A stretch of 64,000 nt of DNA, taken from positions 9,884 through 73,883 of the forward strand of contig DATFGQ010000103.1 in the NCBI GenBank assembly GCA_035249305.1, in the 5' to 3' direction. The stretch's first letter is position 1, and every line of letters begins with the position of its first letter. Of this stretch, positions 1-8,521 are shown piece after piece. Source of the DNA: DASUNP01 sp035249305 (GTDB lineage: Bacteria > Acidobacteriota > Blastocatellia > UBA7656). The translations under genes and the position numbers were made by a program. The notes beneath the pieces are model-generated. The model searched no databases. It had not been told where the DNA came from and saw only the letters and a program-made list of their open reading frames with translations.

Positions 1-711
1 TGCAAGCACCAGCCCGCAATCGTCGGCCGTCCGGCACATAGGGCCGAGCTTATCGAGCGTCCAGCTCAGGGCCATCGCCCCGTGGCGGCTCACACGGCCG
101 TAGGTGGGCCGCAGCCCGGAGACGCCGCAAAAGGCCGACGGCGTGATGATCGAGCCGGAAGTCTCCGAGCCTATCGAGAAGGGCACCAGGGCGGCCGCCG
201 TGGCCGCGCCCGGCCCGCTCGACGAACCGCCCGACCAGTAATCCATGTTCCAGGGCGTGCGCCCCGGCCCCGTGAAAGAAGCGTCGGCGTTGTTATAGCC
301 GAACCCGCCCGCCAGCTCCACCATGGCGAGCTTGGCGACAAGCACCGCGCCCGCCTCCCGCAGCCGTTTGACGACCGTGGCGTCATAATCGAATATCTGA
401 TCTTTGTAAGGCTCAGCGCCCCAGGTCGTAGGTATGCCGCGCGTCGCCGCGAGGTCTTTGACGCCGTAAGGTATGCCGTGAAGAGGCCCGCGCCATCGGC
501 CTGCGCGTATCTCGCGGTCGGCCTCGCGCGCCTCTTTCAGCGCCAGCTCGCGCGTTATCGTCGCCACGGCCCCCAGCCGCTTGCCCAGACGGCTGAGCCG
601 GTCAAGGTAGCTTTCGGTCAGCGCGACCGACGTGATGCGGCGGGCGCGAATACGCTCGGACAGCTCGCGCACGGACAGGTAGAGCACTTCTTCCGTAATC
701 TCTCTTTGCAT
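1..711 (-). CDS. Amidase signature family enzyme (5' part; runs off the window edge)
   Basis: The first 237 residues of an amidase-signature hydrolase, which cleaves carboxamide bonds. All three catalytic elements are readable: the lysine in GVKD (about residue 90), the glycine/serine-rich GGSSSG with the cis-Ser, and the nucleophile region GSETSGSI. The frame is open from an ATG at 711 to base 1, so the C-terminus lies outside the window. There is no signal peptide. Substrate cannot be told from sequence: amidases of this family act on aliphatic or aryl amides, and GatA belongs to the same superfamily. No gatB or gatC is adjacent, so a stand-alone amidase is more likely than Glu-tRNA amidotransferase. 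The upstream neighbour on the same strand is a small Tat-signal protein. Confidence 0.88.
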   Translation of the reverse strand, partial: MQREITEEVLYLSVRELSERIRARRITSVALTESYLDRLSRLGKRLGAVATITRELALKEAREADREIRAGRWRGPLHGIPYGVKDLAATRGIPTTWGAEPYKDQIFDYDATVVKRLREAGAVLVAKLAMVELAGGFGYNNADASFTGPGRTPWNMDYWSGGSSSGPGAATAAALVPFSIGSETSGSIITPSAFCGVSGLRPTYGRVSRHGAMALSWTLDKLGPMCRTADDCGLVLA

Positions 712-720
712 ATCTTCCCC

Positions 721-738
721 AGTCCTGAGTGCTGAGTA
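721..738. repeat. Heptamer repeat, family A (CTGAGTG unit)
   Basis: Two consecutive copies of the 7-base unit CTGAGTG/A lie just upstream of the amidase start. The same unit occurs as a long inverted repeat at 12158-12233 and again at 63854-63873. Confidence 0.6.
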
Positions 739-752
739 ATAGTAAGCTACTG

Positions 753-847
753 GGCTCCGTAGGAGCCGGATGTTTGTAGTTGATCGCCAGGCATGTACAT
801 ACAACTCCGTAGGAGTTGAATAACGGACATACAACTCCTACGGAGTT
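753..847. repeat. Cluster of short palindromes with core CTCCGTAGGAG
   Basis: Three short palindromes stand in a row: GGCTCCGTAGGAGCC at 753-767, CAACTCCGTAGGAGTTG at 802-818 and CAACTCCTACGGAGTTG at 832-847. The last two share the stem CAACTC/GAGTTG. They fill the gap between the Tat-signal gene and the amidase gene and resemble extragenic palindromic repeats. Their function is unknown. Confidence 0.65.
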
Positions 848-918
848 GCGGCGCATTACGCTGTTGTTCTACAAACATAGAGACCCTGCGGGGCTTTTCA
901 CACACTACCTCTGCACTA

Positions 919-1290
919 CTAAATGTCAGCCGTGAAGGCGAAGGCCGGCTCATCGCTGTTTACGAGTTTAAACTGCTTCATCCTCTCGGCGTTGCGCTGG
1001 CTGCGGTCTATGCTCCGCTTGACGAGGTTCAACTGCTCTTCGCTGAGGTGCTTGCCGTGGCGTATCTTTACGACTTCGGTCAAGCTCTCGGCGACGGGCG
1101 AAGGTTGATCGGCCGGCGGCGTCTGTTGAATCGAGCTCGCGGGCGCAGGTGTGGCGGCGCGCGATACGACGGGCGCGGCGGCGATGATCGCCAGCGACTT
1201 TGCGAACTCGCGGCGGCCGCTGTCGGCGACGGTCTTCCTGGATTTAATTTTGCTCAATTGATTCGCCCCCTCTCTTTTTGCAGTCGGCAA
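919..1290 (-). CDS. Small protein with twin-arginine (Tat-like) signal
   Basis: A 123-residue protein with an N-terminal extension, then GRREFAKSLA followed by a hydrophobic Ala-rich stretch, the pattern of a Tat export signal. The mature part is an Ala/Pro-rich linker and a helical C-terminus (about residues 70-115) rich in charged residues. It lies upstream of the amidase on the same strand with a repeat-filled gap of about 200 bases, so co-transcription is possible but not shown. It may be an exported accessory subunit that lacks its own cofactor site. I recognise no family. Confidence 0.6.
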   Translation of the reverse strand: MPTAKREGANQLSKIKSRKTVADSGRREFAKSLAIIAAAPVVSRAATPAPASSIQQTPPADQPSPVAESLTEVVKIRHGKHLSEEQLNLVKRSIDRSQRNAERMKQFKLVNSDEPAFAFTADI

Positions 1291-1391
1291 TTTATAGATT
1301 ACGGCCGGGCTTTGTCAAATCCCGCCGCGATAAGTATCATAGCTGCGATTCAATTCAGACCATCAAATAGGTTTAAGAAGAGAGGTGCGCC

Positions 1392-2231
1392 GTGACTAAC
1401 AGGCTCTTGCTCGCGCTGCTTGTGATTTCGTTTATATCGATGCCGGCACTCGCGCAGACGCCCCCCGCGCCGGAAGCCGTCTCGCCGACGGGGGCCAAGT
1501 TCTACGCCAACCCCGACGAGAAGGGCGCGGTCGCCGAGGCGGAAAAGAACCTTTCGGCCGACCCGAAGAACGTCGAGCTGATTATAAAACTCGGCCAGGC
1601 TCAAGCCTCGGTCTGGCGCTACCGCGACGCCATCGCGACCTACACGCGCGGCATCGAGATCGCGCCCGAAAACGCCTTGCTCTATCGTCATCGCGGCCAC
1701 CGCTACATCTCCACGCGCCAGTTCGATAAAGCGATCGCCGACCTTGAGCGCGGCGCGAAGCTCGACGCTAAGAATTACGACATCTGGTATCACCTAGGGT
1801 TGGCTCACTACCTCAAAGGCGATTTCGCTCGCGCCGCCGCGGCTTACGAGAAATGCCGCGAGGTGGCCGCAAAAGACGATTCGCTGATAGCCGTCACGGA
1901 CTGGCTTTACATGACTTACAGGCGCGCTAAGAAAGATGCCGAAGCCGCGCAGGCGTTGGAGAGGATCAGGCCCGACATGCAGCCGGGCGAGAACAAGTCC
2001 TACTTCGACCGGCTTCTGTTTTACAAAGGCTTGAAGAAAGAGTCGGAGATTATAAACGACAAGATGACCGACCTTGAGGTGGCCACGGTCGGGTACGGCA
2101 TAGCGAACTGGCACCTTTACAACGGCAACGCTGCTAAAGCGAAAGAGTATTTTCAACGAATCGTGTCGGGCAAGTACTGGCCCGCGTTCGGGTTCATAGC
2201 GGCCGAGACCGAGTTGACTCGCATGCGCTGA
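1392..2231 (+). CDS. Secreted TPR-repeat protein
   Basis: 279 residues starting at GTG, with an AG-rich ribosome-binding stretch about 7 bases upstream. A signal peptide (residues 1-22, ending ALAQ) leads into tetratricopeptide repeats at about 55-170, where Gly/Ala/Tyr/Pro helix-packing positions recur about every 34 residues. A further helical region follows to the end. TPRs form a protein-binding superhelix, here outside the cytoplasm. The next gene, a glycosyltransferase, starts 49 bases downstream on the same strand, so the two may be co-transcribed. The partner is unknown. Confidence 0.75.
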   Translation: MTNRLLLALLVISFISMPALAQTPPAPEAVSPTGAKFYANPDEKGAVAEAEKNLSADPKNVELIIKLGQAQASVWRYRDAIATYTRGIEIAPENALLYRHRGHRYISTRQFDKAIADLERGAKLDAKNYDIWYHLGLAHYLKGDFARAAAAYEKCREVAAKDDSLIAVTDWLYMTYRRAKKDAEAAQALERIRPDMQPGENKSYFDRLLFYKGLKKESEIINDKMTDLEVATVGYGIANWHLYNGNAAKAKEYFQRIVSGKYWPAFGFIAAETELTRMR

Positions 2232-2280
2232 CCTGAAAAGCCGCGCGCGCGCTTGCGCCCACTATCCCCCACTGGTCTTT

Positions 2281-4257
2281 ATGACAGGAAAGCTGCGGGC
2301 CTCGCTTAACGAATCACGCGACTGGGTGGCGGCCGAACTCGCCCTGCCGCCCGGCCGCCCGCCTAAGCGCGCGACCGTCGTAATCTGCGTCGCCATCTTT
2401 TTCGTGGCGCTCGCCGTCCGCCTGTTGCACTGGCAAGATTCGGGCGTCGAGTTGGCGCTAAAGAACTCCATCATGCACACGATGGGTTCGATCTACGACG
2501 ACGAGGCGCGCAGGATAATGAACGAAGGCGGCGTGCTGATACCGGATGCGCCCGTCGAGGGCGGCAACGCGTGGATGATAGTTCACCCGCCCGGCTATTC
2601 GATCCTGATGGCCGCGCTCTTCAGACTCTTCGGTGAAACCGAGTGGCTCATGCGGCTGGCGCGCGTCATCCTCTCTTCGTTCGGGGCGGTGATAATAACG
2701 CTCATCGCCGCTGAGCTTTTCCCTCGCGGCGTGGCGGTGCTGGCGGGACTGCTGGCGGCGATCTCCCCGCACCTGGCTTATTATTCGCTCTGGCACTCGC
2801 CCGACTCACTGGCGCCGCTCCCGATACTGCTGGCGGTCTTCTTCCTGGTCAGGGCGTGGAAGCGCCCGCGCCTCCGAACCGTTCTCGCGGCCGGGGCGAT
2901 GGTGGGGCTGTCGTGCTGGCTCAGGTCGAACGCGCTCTTGCTGGCCCCGTTTCTCAGCCTCGCAATGTTGTTGCTCGTCGATCGGGGCAAGCGGCTCAAG
3001 TACTCGGCCGCGATCACGCTCGCGGCCGTCGCGGTGATCGCCCCTATAACCGCGCGCAACTGGATTCTGTACGACAGCTTCATCCCGCTGTCGCTAGGCG
3101 CGGGGATAACCATGGTCGAAGGCATAGCCGAGTACGATTACGACAACCGTTTCAACCTGCCCGTCATGGACATCGACGTGCAGACGGAAGAGGCGCGCCG
3201 ATTGAATCGCCCCGACTATCGCCACAACCCGTTCTGGCCCGACGGCGTCAAACGCGACCGCGACCGGTTCAACCGCGCCTCGGGGATCGTTCGCGAGAAC
3301 CCCGCCTGGTTCTCTACGGTAATGTTGCGCCGCATGCGGTTCATGCTCAGGTACAACGATTTCGCCCCGCAGGACCGCCCTTTCAACACGACTATCGCGC
3401 CAACGGTCGCCCGAGGCCCTGGCTTCGGGCACAGGCTTGCGGACGCCGAGGGGCTTGAGCCCGTATGGTCGTCGACTCCCTCAGAGATCGTAGCCGCCGG
3501 TGAGCTCTTATCGAGCGAGGCGAAGGTTACGCTCGCCGCCGGGGGCGCGCTGCTCGGCGTTGAAGCCGATAACAGAGAGCAGGGCGACCAGTTCGCCTCT
3601 CAGCTCATACAAGTGCGCGAGCAGACAGACTACCTCCTCCAGATCCCCTTCAGGCGCGGAGCGCGGCGCGGCGCGTTAAAGGTGAAGGGCGCGGACCCGC
3701 GCATCACGCTCGCGTGGGCGGGCTGGTCCGTCCCGAAGAAGAACAAGAGAGCCGAGCGAGCGGAAGAAGGCAGCCTCGACGAGCAACAGCCGCTCGGCGT
3801 TTTACAGGCGCCTTTTGCCACGGGCGATTTGAGAGAGGTGAGGCTCGTGGTAAGCAGCGACGGCCCGCCGATAGAGAGGCAACTGGTCGATCTGGGCGAG
3901 GCCCGTTTATTCGAGCTCGGCGCGACCCCTTACGCGTGGACCGGCCCGCCGCGCGCCGTCATACGCGGGTTGCAGAAAAATCTCTTCCAGACTGATCGAA
4001 TGCTCGGGTTGATAGCGATAGGCGTCGTCTCGCTCGCCATTGCGCGCCGCGGCCGTGAGCTCTTGCTGCTGCTCGCGGTTCCCGCTTACTACCTTCTGGC
4101 GCAATCCTTTTTTCACACGGAGTATCGATACATCCTCGCGATCCACTACTTCCTTTTCGCGGTGGCCGCGGTGACTTTGTACCTGGCGGGCAAGGCGCTG
4201 TGGCAGGGCGCGCTGTTAGCGAAGGCGCGTTATTTGCAAACATCCGCTTGCGGGTGA
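2281..4257 (+). CDS. GT39/ArnT-type membrane glycosyltransferase
   Basis: 658 residues with about ten hydrophobic spans. The layout matches the dolichyl-phosphate-mannose / polyprenyl-phosphate sugar transferases of the GT-C fold. The first large outer loop (about residues 70-110) carries acidic residues in YDDEARRI and then HPPGYSILMAALFRLFG, where GT-C enzymes hold the catalytic Asp/Glu. A long extramembrane domain occupies about residues 280-560 before the last spans. It likely moves a sugar from a lipid carrier onto protein or lipid on the outer face of the inner membrane. A paralogue lies at 17615-19114. The gene overlaps the convergent fibre gene by 28 bp. No convincing ribosome-binding site precedes the ATG. 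Confidence 0.78.
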   Translation: MTGKLRASLNESRDWVAAELALPPGRPPKRATVVICVAIFFVALAVRLLHWQDSGVELALKNSIMHTMGSIYDDEARRIMNEGGVLIPDAPVEGGNAWMIVHPPGYSILMAALFRLFGETEWLMRLARVILSSFGAVIITLIAAELFPRGVAVLAGLLAAISPHLAYYSLWHSPDSLAPLPILLAVFFLVRAWKRPRLRTVLAAGAMVGLSCWLRSNALLLAPFLSLAMLLLVDRGKRLKYSAAITLAAVAVIAPITARNWILYDSFIPLSLGAGITMVEGIAEYDYDNRFNLPVMDIDVQTEEARRLNRPDYRHNPFWPDGVKRDRDRFNRASGIVRENPAWFSTVMLRRMRFMLRYNDFAPQDRPFNTTIAPTVARGPGFGHRLADAEGLEPVWSSTPSEIVAAGELLSSEAKVTLAAGGALLGVEADNREQGDQFASQLIQVREQTDYLLQIPFRRGARRGALKVKGADPRITLAWAGWSVPKKNKRAERAEEGSLDEQQPLGVLQAPFATGDLREVRLVVSSDGPPIERQLVDLGEARLFELGATPYAWTGPPRAVIRGLQKNLFQTDRMLGLIAIGVVSLAIARRGRELLLLLAVPAYYLLAQSFFHTEYRYILAIHYFLFAVAAVTLYLAGKALWQGALLAKARYLQTSACG

Positions 4258-6629
4258 GCGAGGCAGACGAGCCTCTTCAAAGCGTCAATCCGCCGCTGCT
4301 GTTGTTCTATGATCTGTTGCTGCTCGCGGACGGCGTTGACTAAGACGGTTGTGATCTGTTTGTACTTGACGCCTTCGATCTCGCCTTTCGCGTTGCGCGT
4401 GACCAAAAGCGGCTCGACTTTTTCAACTTCTTCCGCGCCGAAGCCGACATCACGCAACCCATCGTCATTCCAACTAAAACTGATAGGACGCAAGCGGCGA
4501 ACAACATCAAGCCCGCTGACGAAGGGCTGCACTCCGGTTTTGTAACGCAAGGATGACGAGCAAGTTGAGATTTGGCTTGAGCCGTTGCGGCATAGATCGG
4601 TGCTGCCGGCAGAGCCGAAGCTGACGAAGGTGATGGTTCCCGTCACCGTGAGATCATCCGCGACGTTGAGTCTGCCCGGCACCCTGACCTGATCGGTAGA
4701 CCTGCCGAGCTGAATCGTGTCGCTTGTGTTGACGACTGCGCCCGAGCCTATGGCCGTGGCAAAGCTGAGATTGCCCGCGCCGACGTTAGCGCTCCAGCCG
4801 ACTGTGGTGTTGTTATTGCCGCTGGTGTTGTCGCTGCCTGCCTCTTGACCGATGAACGTGTTGCGGTTGCCGTTTATCGTTCCAGCGCCCGCTCCATAGC
4901 CGAAGAAGGAATTGCCGTTGCCCGCCACGTTTGAGTCGCCCGCTTGACTGCCGAAAAAGGAGTTGAAGAAACCCGTCGTGTTGCCGACGCCCGCATTTGA
5001 GCCGAAGAAAGAGTTGTCGTTTCCCGTCGCCGCCTGTCCGGCTTGAAATCCAAAATATGAGTTCCCGGCCGCCGTCATATTCGCCCGGCCTGCAAACCTG
5101 CCGACGAATGTGTTGCCGCTCGCCGTTGTATTGTTCAGCCCTGCGTTCCCGCCCATAAACGTATTGAAGCTGCCCGTAGAGTTATTCCTGCCCGCGTCGG
5201 CTCCGAAGAAGGAGTTCTCCTGTCCGCCGCCATTCGCGCGGCCTGAGTTCGCGCCGAAGAAAGAGTTGTTGCTTGAGGTATTCGATGAACCCGCGAAGAA
5301 ACCGAAGAATGAGTTGCTCACGCCGCCTACGTTCGACAATCCGGCGTTGCTGCCGAAGAAAGAATTTTGCATGCCGGCGACGTTTGATGAGCCTGACAAG
5401 AGGCCGAAGAACGAGTTGCCGCCCGCCACGTTTTGAAACCCTGCGCGATAGCCGAAAAATGAATTGCCCGCGGCTGAAGCGTTTGCATTGCCCGCTTCAG
5501 TTCCGAAAAAGGCGTTGTTTGCGCCTGTAGTATTTACCGCGCCCGCCCGAAAGCCGAAGAAGGAGTTGCTGTTGGCGGTCGAGTTTAATGCTCCGGCGCG
5601 GTATCCGAAAAAAGCGTTCTCTGTGCCGGACGAATTAGCGACGCCCGCAGCAGCGCCGAAGAAAGAGTTCTGGCTGGCTGTGTTGTTAGCGCCCGCGCTG
5701 TTGCCAAAGAATGCGTTCTCGCTGCCGGTCGTGTTGTCAAAGCCCGCGTCTGTGCCGAAGAAGGCATTGCCGCTGCCCGTCGTGTTCGCCATGCCCGACT
5801 GACCGCCGAAGAATGAGTTGCCGCTCGCCGTAGAGTTCTGACCGGCCAGATAACCGAAGTAAGCGTTGAGAGCGCCGGTCGTGTTTGCCGCCCCCGCCGA
5901 GCGGCCGAAGAAAGCGTTGCCCGCGCCAATCGTATTTGTCCCGGCGTTCACCCCGACAAAGAGGTTTGTCGTGCCTGCAATGCTCAAGACGCGGCTGCCT
6001 CCGATGTTGTACTGCGTCGCCGCGTTGAACGTGCCGGCCGTGCCTGAGCCTGTGATGTTGAAATTGCTTCCGGCTTGCTGAGAGGTCGCGTTCTGAATGT
6101 AGTTGCCGCTTCCAGCAGGCACACTCGCCACAGGGATAGCTCCCGTCACCGCCGAGCCCGCGACGCTTTGAATCTGGCTGCTCGTCACACAGTTGACGCA
6201 AGCCACAGACAGCCCGTCCGCGGTCGCCGCGTTCAAGCTCTTTATCGCGTAAGGACTCGACATCACTTCCTGACGCGGCGTAAGCAACGTGAATCCGGCC
6301 GCGCCCGATGGCCTCACGCTGATCTCAAGAAAGCGTTTATCGCCGGTGAACTGATTGCCGAAGTTTAACTGCACGGTGAAGACACCATTGGTCACAGCGA
6401 CCGAGAGCAGTTGAAGGGTCGAGCCTATCTGAGAGCCGCCCTCCGGCTGATCAAAGAGGCGGAACTCGAAATCGTATATTGAGTCTGCCGGGTTGCCTGA
6501 ATCTGTCAGCCGGCCTTGATAGGTGAACTCCGTCGTCTGCGCCAGCGCTGTACTTGACGCTGATAGCCATGCCATCATCAAGATCAATTTAACGATCCAG
6601 CGAACGCCTTGCCTTCTTCCGCTTTTCAT
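4230..6629 (-). CDS. Secreted tail-fibre-like protein with S74 chaperone domain (long paralogue)
   Basis: 799 residues. A signal peptide (1-31) is followed by an N-terminal domain (about 32-170) starting FTYQGRLTD. Next comes a long array of about 22 repeats of 16-17 residues with core N(A/S)FFGxxAGxxNT (about 220-620), likely to build a trimeric beta-structure. The C-terminal endosialidase chaperone domain (Peptidase S74, about 690-799) shows SLRYKT, which matches the Ser-Lys autocleavage site, then GFGAEEVE and a terminal coiled coil. In phage fibres this domain drives trimerisation and is then cut off. With a signal peptide and no phage genes nearby, a cell-surface fibre is more likely. 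The start has GGAGAG upstream. It is 15 bp downstream of its paralogue. Confidence 0.85.
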   Translation of the reverse strand: MKSGRRQGVRWIVKLILMMAWLSASSTALAQTTEFTYQGRLTDSGNPADSIYDFEFRLFDQPEGGSQIGSTLQLLSVAVTNGVFTVQLNFGNQFTGDKRFLEISVRPSGAAGFTLLTPRQEVMSSPYAIKSLNAATADGLSVACVNCVTSSQIQSVAGSAVTGAIPVASVPAGSGNYIQNATSQQAGSNFNITGSGTAGTFNAATQYNIGGSRVLSIAGTTNLFVGVNAGTNTIGAGNAFFGRSAGAANTTGALNAYFGYLAGQNSTASGNSFFGGQSGMANTTGSGNAFFGTDAGFDNTTGSENAFFGNSAGANNTASQNSFFGAAAGVANSSGTENAFFGYRAGALNSTANSNSFFGFRAGAVNTTGANNAFFGTEAGNANASAAGNSFFGYRAGFQNVAGGNSFFGLLSGSSNVAGMQNSFFGSNAGLSNVGGVSNSFFGFFAGSSNTSSNNSFFGANSGRANGGGQENSFFGADAGRNNSTGSFNTFMGGNAGLNNTTASGNTFVGRFAGRANMTAAGNSYFGFQAGQAATGNDNSFFGSNAGVGNTTGFFNSFFGSQAGDSNVAGNGNSFFGYGAGAGTINGNRNTFIGQEAGSDNTSGNNNTTVGWSANVGAGNLSFATAIGSGAVVNTSDTIQLGRSTDQVRVPGRLNVADDLTVTGTITFVSFGSAGSTDLCRNGSSQISTCSSSLRYKTGVQPFVSGLDVVRRLRPISFSWNDDGLRDVGFGAEEVEKVEPLLVTRNAKGEIEGVKYKQITTVLVNAVREQQQIIEQQQRRIDALKRLVCLAHPQADVCK

Positions 6630-6644
6630 CTCATCTCTCCGATG

Positions 6645-8489
6645 CTATTTGCAGAATTCTCTTTCGGGGTGGTCCTGGCAGACTATCTTCTTGAGAGCAT
6701 CGATCTGAGCCTGCTGTTGGCGTATGGCGTTGACTAAGACGGCTGTGATCTGCGCGTACTTCACGCCTTCGATTTCGCCTGTGTCGTTGCGAGTGACGAG
6801 CAGCGGTTCAACCTGCTCGACCTCTTCGGCGCCAAATCCTAGATCACGCATTCCGTCTTGATTCCATTTAAAAGTGATCGGTCGCAGGCGGCCTATGATG
6901 TCGAGCCCGCCGTCGAACGAGCGCACGTCGGTTTTGTAGCGCAAGGAAGATGAGCAGGTGGCGATTTGATTTGAGCCGTTGCGGCATAGCGAGGTGCTGC
7001 CGGCAGCGCCGAGCGTGACGACTACGAGATTGCCCGGCACGCGAACGCTGTCGCCCGTGCGTCCGAGCACGACCGTGTTGCTTGTGCTGACCGTGGCTCC
7101 GGCTCCGACGGCCGCGGCGAAGCTGAGATTGCCCGAGGACACGTCGGCGTTCTGACCGATGATCGTGTTGTTGTTGCCGGTCGTGTTCGAGTTGCCCGCA
7201 TTTCTCCCGAAGAAGGCATTGTTGCTGCCGCTCGTGTTCTGGTATCCGGCCGCGTTGCCGAAGAAGGCGTTGTCGGTTCCCGTCGTATTGTTGCGGCCCG
7301 TCGAGGTCCCGAAGAACGCGTTGTCGTCGCCGGTCGAGTTGCTCCGGCCCGCCGATATGCCGAAGAAGGCGTTGTTTACTCCCGAAGTGTTCGCGTATCC
7401 GGCAGCGCCTCCGAAGAAAGAGTTGTTGCTGCCGCTCGTGTTCTGGTACCCGGCAGAGTTGCCGAAAAACGAGTTGGCCCCGCCAGTCGTGTTCGAGGCG
7501 CCGGAGTGATAGCCAAAGAAGGCATTGCTACTGCCTGTCGTATTCTGATTGCCGGCGCTCGTGCCGAAGAAAGCGTTGTCAGCGCCTGTCGTATTAAAGT
7601 TGCCAGCTTCATTTCCAAAAAACGAGTTGTTGCGACCTTCCGTGTTCGCCTGGCCGGCGGCATATCCAAAGAAGGCGTTGTTTCTGCCGGTCGTGTTCGC
7701 CTGGCCTGCGTAAGCCCCAAAGAAAGCGTTGCAGCATGCCGACGTATTCGAGCTGCCTGCGGCATATCCAAAGAAGGAGTTGCTGAAGCCTGTCGTGTTC
7801 GCGGCTCCTGTGCCAAAACCGGCAAGGGTAGTGGTGGCGTAGGCGGTTAAGACGCGGTTGCCGTTGATACTGAAATGCGTCGCTGCGTTGAACGTGCCGG
7901 CCGTGCCCGTGCCGTTGATGTTGAAGTTGGCCGTGACCTGCTGACCAGTCCTATTCTGGATGTAATCGTTGCTGCCCGCGGGCACACTCGCTACGGGAAT
8001 CGCCCCCGTCACCGCCGAGCCCGCGACGCTTTGAATCTGGCTGCTCGTCACGCAATTCACACAATCCACCGATAGCGTGTCGGCGCTTGACGCCGCAAGG
8101 CTCTTGATGGAATAAGGCGCGGAAAGGATCTGCTCGCGCGGGCTGAGGACTGTAAAAGCGCCGCCGCCCGCCGCGCGGTAGCCGATTTCTAAAAAGCGGT
8201 CTTTGCCCGTGAAGACCGTTGCGCCGAAATCGAGCGTCACGCTGTAGACGCCGTTTGCTACCACGATGTTGAGCTGTTGCAGGGCGGCGCCTTGCTGGAA
8301 TCCTGCGCTGATATCGTTGAATAGCTTGAACTCAAAATCGTAGTTTCCGTTGGCGGGCGAGCCGTTGTCCGTAAGCTTGCCTTGATAGGCGAAGGTTGTC
8401 GTCTGCGCCGAAGCGACCCCCGCGCTCAGGACCAGCAAAATCAAACCGAGTAAGACCGAGTCTCTGCGACTAAGAATGGTAAATGACAT
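6645..8489 (-). CDS. Secreted tail-fibre-like protein with S74 chaperone domain (short paralogue)
   Basis: 614 residues with the same order as the neighbouring 799-residue protein: signal peptide (1-28), FAYQGKLTD N-terminal domain, about 13 repeats of the NxFFGxxAG type, and a C-terminal S74 intramolecular chaperone (about 510-614) with SLRYKT and a coiled-coil tail. The start ATG has a strong GGAGGT site 7 bases upstream. The difference in length comes mainly from repeat number, so the pair arose by duplication followed by repeat gain or loss. A block of about 47 bases is identical in both genes (about 6142-6188 and 8005-8051), pointing to recent duplication or gene conversion. Confidence 0.85.
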   Translation of the reverse strand: MSFTILSRRDSVLLGLILLVLSAGVASAQTTTFAYQGKLTDNGSPANGNYDFEFKLFNDISAGFQQGAALQQLNIVVANGVYSVTLDFGATVFTGKDRFLEIGYRAAGGGAFTVLSPREQILSAPYSIKSLAASSADTLSVDCVNCVTSSQIQSVAGSAVTGAIPVASVPAGSNDYIQNRTGQQVTANFNINGTGTAGTFNAATHFSINGNRVLTAYATTTLAGFGTGAANTTGFSNSFFGYAAGSSNTSACCNAFFGAYAGQANTTGRNNAFFGYAAGQANTEGRNNSFFGNEAGNFNTTGADNAFFGTSAGNQNTTGSSNAFFGYHSGASNTTGGANSFFGNSAGYQNTSGSNNSFFGGAAGYANTSGVNNAFFGISAGRSNSTGDDNAFFGTSTGRNNTTGTDNAFFGNAAGYQNTSGSNNAFFGRNAGNSNTTGNNNTIIGQNADVSSGNLSFAAAVGAGATVSTSNTVVLGRTGDSVRVPGNLVVVTLGAAGSTSLCRNGSNQIATCSSSLRYKTDVRSFDGGLDIIGRLRPITFKWNQDGMRDLGFGAEEVEQVEPLLVTRNDTGEIEGVKYAQITAVLVNAIRQQQAQIDALKKIVCQDHPEREFCK

Positions 8490-8521
8490 CCTTCTACCTC
8501 CACATCAAGTCTTCGAGCGGA

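Noticed and set aside
82..735. Long plus-strand open frame opposite the amidase
   Set aside because: Low-complexity Arg/Ala/Pro translation typical of a GC-rich shadow. The minus strand carries intact amidase catalytic motifs in the same interval.
4800..5960. Tandem 48-51 bp DNA repeats that could suggest a CRISPR array
   Set aside because: The repeats are in frame and encode the N(A/S)FFG units of the fibre protein. There are no unique spacers of constant length and no cas genes.
4230..8489. Prophage remnant, because of S74 tail-fibre domains
   Set aside because: Both proteins have signal peptides and lie among secreted surface proteins. No capsid, portal, terminase, lysis or integrase gene is in the window.
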